DNA of 64,000 nt from Hippasteria phrygiana (lineage: Eukaryota > Echinodermata > Asteroidea > Valvatida > Goniasteridae), in the NCBI GenBank assembly GCA_037893225.1, contig JAZGUH010000073.1, positions 124,001 to 188,000 of the forward strand, given 5' to 3'. Of this stretch, positions 56,501 to 64,000 are shown piece after piece (the stretch's first letter is position 1; each line of letters begins with the position of its first letter). The notes under the pieces are model-generated. The model was not told where the DNA came from, searched no databases, and saw only the letters and a list, made by a program, of their open reading frames with translations. Both the position numbers and the translations under genes were made by a program.

Positions 56501-59500
56501 GGATGGTGTGTTGTGGGGTGGGATGGGGTGATGTTGGGCGGGGTGGGATGGGGTGATGTTGGGTGGGGTGGGGTGATGTTTGGTGGGGTGGGGTGGGATG
56601 ATGTTGGGTGGGGTGGGGTGGGGTGATGTTGGGTGGGGTGGGGTGATGTTGGGTGGGGTGGGGTGATGTTGGGTGGGGTGGGGTGATGTTTGGTGGGGTG
56701 GGGTGGGATGATGTTGGGTGGGGTGGGGTGGGATGATGTTGGGTGGGGTGGGGTGGGGTGATGTTGGGTGGGGTGGGGTGATGTTGGGTGGAATGATATT
56801 GGGTGGGGTGGGGTGGGATGATGTACAATGTATGGTACAGGTAATTGGGTGACCTATTGGTATTGACATATAAAGCTGACACACTCCACCATGATGCCCT
56901 TTTACCTTACCAATCTGACGCCAAATATTTCAAATTTGTCATTTTGTTTATTCAAATGGATAGAATGAGAATCGGGTGGAGATGGAATGGAATTAACCCT
57001 AACCCTGCCAGACGCAGCACAGTGCATCTGTGGTGACAGCTCTGCACACAAGTCAATGTGACAAAGTATGCAATCTGATGCGTCTGGCAGGGTTTCTAGC
57101 CAAAATACCCTGGAGGGTTAGGGTTAATTAATATTGGTTGTAGTGAAGGTGGAGGGATGTTGTGGGGCCTCCCCTTCCCACCTTTGGCAGCGAGCCATGG
57201 CAACTTTGCTGTTCTAGTTCTTAGAACTGCAGACCAGGGGATTTGAAGATCCTGTACCAGATCCTGGTAAAGGGGATTCAAGGGAAATGAATCACATGTC
57301 TTCGTAATTTACCCAAGGTATACGTGCACACAGCTGCATTTGCCGTTTGGCTGTGGCTTCTGCATATTTACAGAATTGTTGACTGCTGTCAGTTCCTTTG
57401 GAGTTCCCCTAAGTTGTATTCCAGATAAAATGATTTACTGGGGCTTCAAGCAATTTTACTTTTTAATAAAAAGTCCCAATGGTATCTGTGCACCCTGTCC
57501 CTGTACAAGAAATAGAATGACAGCATAAAACGTGAACCCGCAGCATTTCCTTTGCGGCCGACTTTTGTGTGTACAAATGTATTTACAGGAACTTGTAAAG
57601 TTGTACATGTACAACCCAATGATATTAAATGCACCGCAAGCAAAATACAAATGCAGCTGTATATTATGTGTACTGTGGAAACATTTTTCTAAGAATTGAA
57701 AATGCAATAACCCGTTGTCCCCTTTTAGCATTTACAGTATGGATTTTGTTGGGTACATTTGCCCACATATCATGTGACCCCCAGAAATAATTTTCGTCAA
57801 TGATTTTTAGACAAACGGTGCATTTTCAAGGGATGGTCATTATTATATTGTACTGAACTTTCTTTCCAACCGTAGCAATTTTACGCATCAGACCACTTTA
57901 GGCAATTGGGTGGGTATCCTTTGCCAGGTTTTTGTTTTTTTTATTACAAAGTTTGAGCAAAAATTTTCAGTTTTCATTTCAGCTTTAACATAAATTCAAA
58001 TTTTTAAAGAAATTTGATCTTTCCATACTTTCCTGAAATCAGATGTACAATCCTAATTGTTCACAGACATACAGTGTGGTTAAAAAAAAACGGGATGGAA
58101 GTAAAAAGTATTCACTAACCCGGGAAGAAACAAAAGCACAACATAACAAACACTTCAACTGTTCTATTGCGTCAAATGCTATTCACTGTAAACACTTATT
58201 TTTTTTATTGACAAAGGGGATGACTGTGATCAATGTAGGCCTAATTACATTTATTGGTGCTAAAATGTATTTTGTTTACAAAATTCCATTAAATTGCGCG
58301 TGGACAAACTGGTTTTTGACTATTTTTAAAAATATTGACGACATTTCTTTATTTGAGCTTTATTTTTAACACAATTTTCACCATACAACAAAGACGTTAT
58401 AGTCGACGAATATGTTAAAACAATTTGACCATGATTCTCCAATTCGGTCGATTCACAACTCAGTGCGCCGCAAGATCAAAAATTGCTTTAACTCATCCAC
58501 TCATTCGTGCAAAATTCATACTGCTGTACTGTCCACCATCTTTACAACGTGATAGACGTGATATCGACCCCGGAAGAGAGAAATTGGCCTTTCCCGGCTT
58601 GCCGCTGGCGGCACACCGAGTTGTGAATCGACCGAATTCCGAGATATTTTTCATTAAAAAGTTGTGCAGGTTTTTTTTTTAACCACACTGTACATGTATG
58701 AGATCTAAGATAAAGTTGAAGGGACACACAACGCCTTGGAGCCTGCTCAATTGGGTTACAAAAATTGTTGGTCCTAAAATTACAATGGTTGCAAAGATCA
58801 GTTAAAAGTAGAATAATAGTAGTGTACATGACCATCCTTTGAAAATGGGCTGTTTGTCTGAAAATCATTGTCGAAAGTTTGGTTTGGGAAAAGTTTGGTT
58901 TAGGAAAAGTCGGACCGTTGGGATTTAGTGTTCGAAGTGTTCAGGCTGCACTACATTTATATTAAATTCATTTATTTTATAGAGCTTGGCAACATCTTAA
59001 TAGCAAAAATACTACTTGCTCCAGCGATCATGGTGTTCATAGGGTAGCCATGTATCCCAAGGAATATTTGGAATGTCCCAGGCAATGGAACAGAAGGAAT
59101 AGCGCTGTAAGGCTGCATTCTTATGTACCCGTAGGCCTACATCCAGTGGTGTTGTTATTTCCAGTGATATGTAATCAACCAGTACCATGGTACCACGGCA
59201 CCACGATATGGTACAGGGAAACCTGATTATATACTTAGGTACTGTATTTTTATTTTGTTTATGCTAATGAAGCATTAGCTTGTGTCTGTCATGATGTGGT
59301 ATTCATTGGTACTTGTTTAAATGCACGCGCTAACTCAAATGTATTTGTTTTTCTCACAAAAATCCCACTTTCCTGGTTGCCTGTACATAATTCTGATATC
59401 AAGAGGTAGATGACGTATCAGCATTTTTTTAGTGCCCTCAATATTCTGCACAGAGGTAAGAATTTGGTTGGTAAGATTAACCCCCTTCAATATTTCTGCC

Positions 59501-59666
59501 CCTCTTCCCCAGAAATCCTTGGTGCTGTGATCAGTGTGCTAATGATCTGGATTGCCACCGGTATTCTGGTCTACTTGGCCATTCAGCGCTGCATTACTCT
59601 GGATTTTACGATCGATGCTAAAGTCATGCTCATCACGGCCAGCTGCGGTCTCGGCGTGAATATTCT
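52996..59666 (+). CDS. ZnT-family (SLC30A2/3/4/8-like) zinc exporter, 5' three exons; 3' end beyond window
   Basis: Exons 52996-53593, 55869-56015 and 59513-59666 join in phase (1, 1, then exit 2) to about 299 residues. ZnTs are cation diffusion facilitators exchanging cytosolic Zn2+ for H+ into vesicles or out of the cell. A long N-terminal cytosolic tail (1-182) has DHHDDDH (21-27) and an HCH motif (161-163), known in this subgroup to bind zinc near the cytosolic domain. TM1 is ~184-203, TM2 has the HxxxD metal site (H215, D219) and ISLFALW leads to TM3, then the EILG... exon covers TM3-TM4 with GVNIL. The usual GW(H/Q)RAE between TM2 and TM3 reads GYFRAE. TM5, TM6 and the C-terminal domain are not in the window. 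The start is the first ATG in the frame, preceded by tcaaa. Confidence 0.88.
54490..54830 (+). repeat. Dispersed repeat in ZnT intron 1, inverted copy of 24160-24390
   Basis: Shares tttcacacgac, acacgggtcccgtg, gtgtgaaagtgtatc, gtcaccaaatcgcatggg, gagacctcctccaaaat and gcgacatccgtgcga with the ZIP intron copy in opposite orientation. Confidence 0.65.
55869..56015 (+). CDS. ZnT gene exon 2 (TM2 with metal site)
   Basis: Acceptor taacgtgcag before 55869. It encodes GGVISGSLAIMTDAAHLLSD, then FTSFLISLFALWIARRPP and SKMSFGYFRA, exit phase 1 at donor g|gtaaag (56016). Closely matches the most conserved block of the family. Confidence 0.93.
56141..56830. repeat. G-rich minisatellite in ZnT intron 2
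   Basis: About 690 bp of ggggtgg, gatgt and gttggg units. The left third favours ggtggggcgatgtggggg, and the right two thirds gggtggggtgatgttgg. It starts 126 bases after the exon 2 donor. G runs of 3-5 at 2-6 base spacing on the transcribed-RNA sense strand are typical of G-quadruplex-forming sequence. The long minus-strand open frames here (His/Pro/Thr/Ser repeats) are by-products. Confidence 0.95.
58072..58690. mobile_element. Tc1/mariner-type MITE, 619 bp, with internal inverted repeat
   Basis: Starts cagtgtggttaaaaaaaaac and ends with the inverted tttttttttaaccacactg, flanked by TA. Inside, aattcggtcgattcacaact (from about 58441) is inverted relative to gttgtgaatcgaccgaatt (to about 58638), a near-perfect ~31-bp pair. 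The lone end near 17527 belongs to the same family. I see no transposase. Confidence 0.82.
59513..59666 (+). CDS. ZnT gene exon 3 (TM3-TM4)
   Basis: Acceptor cctcttccccag before 59513. EILGAVISVLMIWIATGILV and YLAIQRCITLDFTIDAKVML, then ITASCGLGVNI. The in-frame TAG at 59668 forces the donor at ct|gtaggt (intron from 59667), exit phase 2. The next exon must supply the third base and the TM4 end. Confidence 0.9.
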
Positions 59667-59922
59667 GTAGGTATTTTGTCACGGTTGTAACCTGTTTAAT
59701 ACCATTGCGGCCAAAAGTTCACATATTCCGCCAGTGTTCTCAAAGTTCTAAATTTTTTACTTTCGGGGGCAGTGACATGAAATCTTGGAAAGTGGGTAGG
59801 ACTGGGAACATATAGTGTGAGGCACTGTGAAGGTAATTACAACATTTTGAGGGGTCTTTTGGTCCAATACATGTTCAGATTATTGGTGTCTCGATCATCT
59901 GTAAACGTAGAATCCAAACGTT

Positions 59923-60503
59923 TTAGGGGTGCTCATCGGAACTGGGTACCCGAGTACCCGACCGTTCATGTCTAGAACCGGTTCCAGATTATGGATTCGA
60001 GTACCCGTACAACTTTATATTATCGCATAGTAACTTCCCAGACAATGAAAAAGCAAAGATTTTGAATGTTGTTTGTCGGGAATTTTCAAAATTAAAACCT
60101 GACTACATGGGAAACCAGCACAGATTTCACGTTTATGACGCTCACCAAAGTTGACAACAAAGGGAATTTACCGGTCGTGGTTTTTGTAGTCTGGGTATGG
60201 ATAAAGAGCCTCAACGAGACATAATAGCAGGCCCTATTCCACAATTAATACTACTGTATAAAGCTTCTGGACAACCGTCTTTTGTGATATGCCGGCGCAT
60301 GCATGTGCCGGAACACGCAAAGGTGGAGAATTGATCATGTTTACTAGACAGGCATGAGATTTTTCAGACTTTTTGAATCTCAGAGAAAGACATTATTTTA
60401 ACTTCTGGGATTGGAAGTTTTGGGTTGGGTTTCTTTAACGGGTACCCGTATTTTTTTCAATCGGGTATCCGGTTCTTTTACTACCCGTAAATGCACACCC
60501 CTA
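59923..60503. mobile_element. hAT-type element, 581 bp
   Basis: Starts TAGGGGTGCTCATCGG and ends atgcacacccctA, inverted. Perfect 8-bp duplication AAACGTTT (59915-59922, 60504-60511). The interior resembles the 259-bp element at 13693. No transposase motif seen. Confidence 0.88.
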
Positions 60504-60584
60504 AAACGTTTGAACTTGGTGGACATGTGGTCTGTTCCAACGAAATGGGTGGAAAGGAGCAAAATTGGAAAAGCAAGATAATGG

Positions 60585-61302
60585 TTAGCCCTACCAGTGT
60601 GGCTGGCGGATTTGACATCGGGCTGATCCTTAGCCACACTTCCTACCCATATGTTTGTGTGGTGAGAACTTCAACAATTCGTGCGGTGGGGTAGCGCTAT
60701 CTGGACCGCGGTTTTAACGGTCTGGCTGTGTTCTCTACCTTCTTAACTATTCCAAACTGCTAGCGGCTTGTCAACTTACTCACCATTTTCCGAAATATTG
60801 GACATTAAACTTGGACTCCATAGTCTTGCGTGCTAACGATTTCAACTGGTATCAGCCATTTTAGAATGACGTCACTGGGTTCGAAATGGCTTGCCGACGG
60901 CTGTTTGATGAGAGCACAGCTTATCACGAAATTTGCGCGAGATGTTCCACTGAAATCGTGATAAGCTAGCTGTGCTCTCATCAAACAGCCGTCAGCAAGC
61001 CGTTTCGAACCCAGTGACGTCATTTTAAAATGGCTGATACCAGTTGAAATCGTTAGCACGCAAGACTATGGAGTCCAAGTTTAATGTCCAATATTTTGGA
61101 AAATGGTGAGTAAGATGACAAGCCGCTAGCAGTTTGGAATAGTTAAGAAGGTAGAGAACACAGCCAGACCGTTAAAACCGCTGTCCAGATAGCGCTACCC
61201 CACCGCACGAATCGTTGAAGTTCTCACCACACAAACATATGGGTAGGACGTGTGGCTAAGGATCAGCCCGATGTCAAATCCGCCAGCCACACTGGTGGGG
61301 CT
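60585..61302. mobile_element. 718-bp near-complete inverted repeat with 9-bp target duplication
   Basis: The two halves are reverse complements over about 345 bases each, with few differences, around a ~25-base centre (about 60931-60955). Ends ttagccctaccagtgtggct and agccacactggtggggct. Direct repeat AGATAATGG flanks it exactly (60576-60584, 61303-61311). A 9-bp duplication plus very long inverted arms recall Mutator-like foldback elements; this is inference. Confidence 0.9.
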
Positions 61303-61859
61303 AGATAATGGTATTTCCTAAAAGTACAGGTTGAAAGCTTTAACCCTCCTACTATTATAACTATCATAACCTATCATAACCTATCATAACCTAAGCCCTT
61401 CCTCTCCAACAGCTTGTGTGTTTCAACCTGAAACTCGATAGGTTTTGATATGTAGGGTAGTTGGCTCAATTTTAAGGCTGTTCCATATCCATATATTTTG
61501 ATACCAAAATATCGGCAGTCACCACGGCATCATGAGATCGGGGCCGTCACATCTCAGGAACGGGGGGGCCGGGTTGACAAGGCTTCCCTCCGCTCGTTGA
61601 GTATTTGGAGTTTTACGACATTTACCTTCAGTTGGCTTCTTTATGGCACTCCAGAAAGACTAGCGTTTGTTTCTATTTCAGCATTGTTGATTAGTAATAC
61701 CATGGACGATCACATGCGAGCTGTCAAAAAACGAACGTGTCGTATATTTTGTGAAGACAACATGACATTGCACTATGTACAATGGATGCGCATCACGTGT
61801 TTTAATCTTTTCTCAAGACTCAGTTCGCTACACGTAACTACACGTAACTACACGTACGT

Positions 61860-62092
61860 GTGCCTTGTACACTGCAGGGGCCGGGGAAAGACGGTGGCAT
61901 TCAGTGCGGCTGCTTGCACTTGACCAAGGCTAGCAACAAAGCAACGCGCAAATGCGCTACAGGGTTGACCTTATTGCAAACAATTGCCATACCCCTCGAT
62001 CTCAAGATGAATTCGCAAGCGTGTAGGTACGTATGTACATTGTACACTGGGAATAAGACAGTAGCATTCAGTGTGGTTGTTTGCGCTTGACA
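61860..62092 (+). repeat. Diverged direct repeat, period ~175 bp
   Basis: cttgtacactgcagg...ggtggcattcagtgcggctg is repeated as cattgtacactggga...gtagcattcagtgtggttg. (acacgtaact)n precedes it. Confidence 0.5.
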
Positions 62093-64000
62093 ACACACGG
62101 CACGGAGGGTAAATCGCGCGGAGCGGAGATGTCATGTCGGGGTTTAAACGGTCAAAGAAACGACACATTTAGTGCATGTATGTATTTTTTTATTCCTCCA
62201 TGGTACATCATGATACATTATATACTATTCTACCGTCCTATAATTGGAAATAACTGGAATTTCGAGCAAGGTAAACTGGACAAATCCACACTTAATGCGG
62301 CCAAAAGGAACATATATCGCGATATTCTTCGTTATATCGAATTCCCCGATATTCCGGTTTTTTTTAAGGGGCCGTTACGATTTTCGATATGAAAAAAATA
62401 TCGGGAAATATCGTCATATCGAACAGGCTTACTCCATTTTGGCACCAAGAGAGGGAGGGTTAATTTGATATTTTGTGTGTTGTGGTATCTCATAATTCCT
62501 AACCCCTGATACAACCTTTTGGAGTTGTCAGAGTCTTGACCCCCTTGTTTTGAGAAAATGAAGTTCAAAAATTGTGATCTGTGCACACCTTAACCCAAGT
62601 TCAGAAAGAAATACCCACAAGAAATATTTCGAGAATAGATTCAGGATTTGGGGATATGATGGTATAGGTTTTATTTTAAATATGCAGTTGTTAAAATCCA
62701 AAAATTTACTTTTCTGTGAAAAAAATGTTGTTTCTGCTTGTAACTCTATGTTCCTCAGTTGTCCTCGCCAACCCCCAAACACTGCAGATTTCGTGGATTT
62801 GTCATTTTCGACCAATCTCACCCCTGCTATTAGCAGAGATGATTGGGTTGCTAACACTACCGCCCAGATGATTTTTCCTGGACCTGCTTAATAGCTAGAG
62901 GAATTCTCCCAATTTTCAGACCTGCAGGCCAAGGCAAAGTAACTTCTATGACTAGTGAGGCCAACTCACCTCTCGTCTTATGCAATTTGATTGAATATAT
63001 GAACCCTTTAGTACATGGAATGATTTTGAATGCAAGTTTTCCCCCATAATTAATATACAATCTAATCTTCAATTTGCTATTTATATTGTTCATGATATTT
63101 CTAGATAGGGGTGTTGTGTTAAGTCCCTGTGATGCAGTTGATCACAATGTACTTTCATTAATATTTCCTGACTGTGGTATAATCTGATACTGTCTTGCTT
63201 TATGCAAAAGAAATGTTTTTCGCAAAGCACCTGTTATCTCTTTTCATTGCTGCCAAAGATTATTAATTTTGTTAGAATACAATTTTTTCTGTTTCCAAAG
63301 TCAAATGCTGCTGCTACCAAAATAGACTTCCAAAAAGATGAGATGAAACAAATATTCACATTTTTAGCTGTTTCAGCCAAATTGTATTCTGTTTTAGTAT
63401 ACAGTGATCTGTACAATTGATGTATATTTACACTGCGTGGTACTTTGTTGATTTTTGAATGCCAGCATAAAAGAGGAGATGACAGGTTATAAGTCGTGAC
63501 GCACTCAAATTATCATCAGGAGTTGGAGTTTGATCACATAGGGTTATATTCTGTAAAGATTGCTGTTACAAGGACAACACGTACACGTATATGGTCTTGT
63601 GTACACTTGGATAAAGGTGAAGATAAAATGTGGAAATATACATGTACAGCAAGTACAATATGCACACCAGATGGCACTAGGTGATGCTTTGCCTCGTGAA
63701 ATGGAACATTCAATGTCACCTCATGAAATTATTCTTACCATTGCACTCATAAACATTCATTATAATAATACAGCTTGTTGTGTTGCCATCAGTATCAATA
63801 CTGTACATATATTATTCCCTTCATTAATTTCAACCGTCTGTTAGTTTGAGTGCCACATATTTATGTATGTAATCCTGCCCTGAAAAAAACTGAAAGTTTA
63901 AATTTTGCATTTGTATACATGAAAACAATATGGTACTACATGTCATGTACATGTTGTAACTCGGAAGTCGTGAGGCAAAAAGTAAGCTTATTTATAAGTG
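62093..64000. other. ZnT intron 3 continuation without a recognised exon
   Basis: Three missing ZnT blocks (TM4 end, His-rich loop, TM5-TM6 and C-terminal domain) were looked for in all plus frames and not found. The next exon is therefore probably beyond 64000. A one-armed copy of the 20455 foldback element lies at 63692-63763. Confidence 0.5.

Noticed and set aside
56007..56884. Minus-strand open frames of 263-291 codons rich in His, Pro, Thr and Ser
   Set aside because: By-product of the G-rich minisatellite in ZnT intron 2; the first overlaps exon 2 of ZnT on the other strand.
61498..61923. A 141-codon plus-strand frame as a further ZnT exon
   Set aside because: It has no membrane segment or motif expected for ZnT TM4-TM6 or the C-terminal domain.

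Overview
This is a eukaryotic genomic window: spliced genes with GT/AG introns up to 20 kb, many microsatellites, and a dense load of short non-autonomous transposons and tRNA-derived repeats. The repeat style (poly-C/poly-G runs, frequent taggccta and tacatgta words, foldback elements, tRNA-like SINEs) and the animal-type zinc transporters suggest a marine invertebrate, most likely a deuterostome such as an echinoderm or hemichordate. That placement is inference; no marker gene fixes the species.

The core of the window is a divergent pair of zinc-transporter genes. On the minus strand, eight coding exons from 51679 down to 21022 join in perfect phase to a 693-residue ZIP (SLC39A, LIV-1 subfamily) importer with signal peptide, histidine/aspartate-rich loops, HNFCDG in TM4 and HEIPHE in TM5. 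On the plus strand, starting 1,316 bp away at 52996, three exons encode the first ~299 residues of a ZnT (SLC30A2/3/4/8-like) exporter with an HCH motif and the TM2 HxxxD metal site; its 3' exons lie beyond base 64000. The 1.3 kb between the two ATGs is the obvious shared regulatory region. It holds a palindromic TATA-like box, a CACGTG E-box, a DR1-like site and a near-consensus metal response element. ZIPs move zinc into the cytosol and ZnTs move it out or into vesicles, so a common control region would link opposing fluxes.

Left edge (1-2.2 kb): the terminal exon of an unidentified coiled-coil gene (1693-1861), followed by a 155-bp tandem duplication that starts in its last codons. From 2.2 to 20.5 kb is intergenic, with SINEs, hAT-type and foldback MITEs and microsatellites but no supportable gene. 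The 20.4-kb first intron of the ZIP gene (30715-51124) carries a 44-copy 10-bp minisatellite, a candidate nested first exon (33852-33977), a frameshifted THAP-domain fragment (44648-44944), a perfect 50-bp palindrome and many MITEs.

Right edge (53.6-64 kb): introns of the ZnT gene with a ~680-bp G-rich minisatellite just after exon 2, a Tc1/mariner-type MITE, a hAT element and a 718-bp near-complete inverted repeat with 9-bp target duplications.

All exon boundaries were assembled by eye from splice consensus, phase and family similarity; no alignment or transcript evidence was available.
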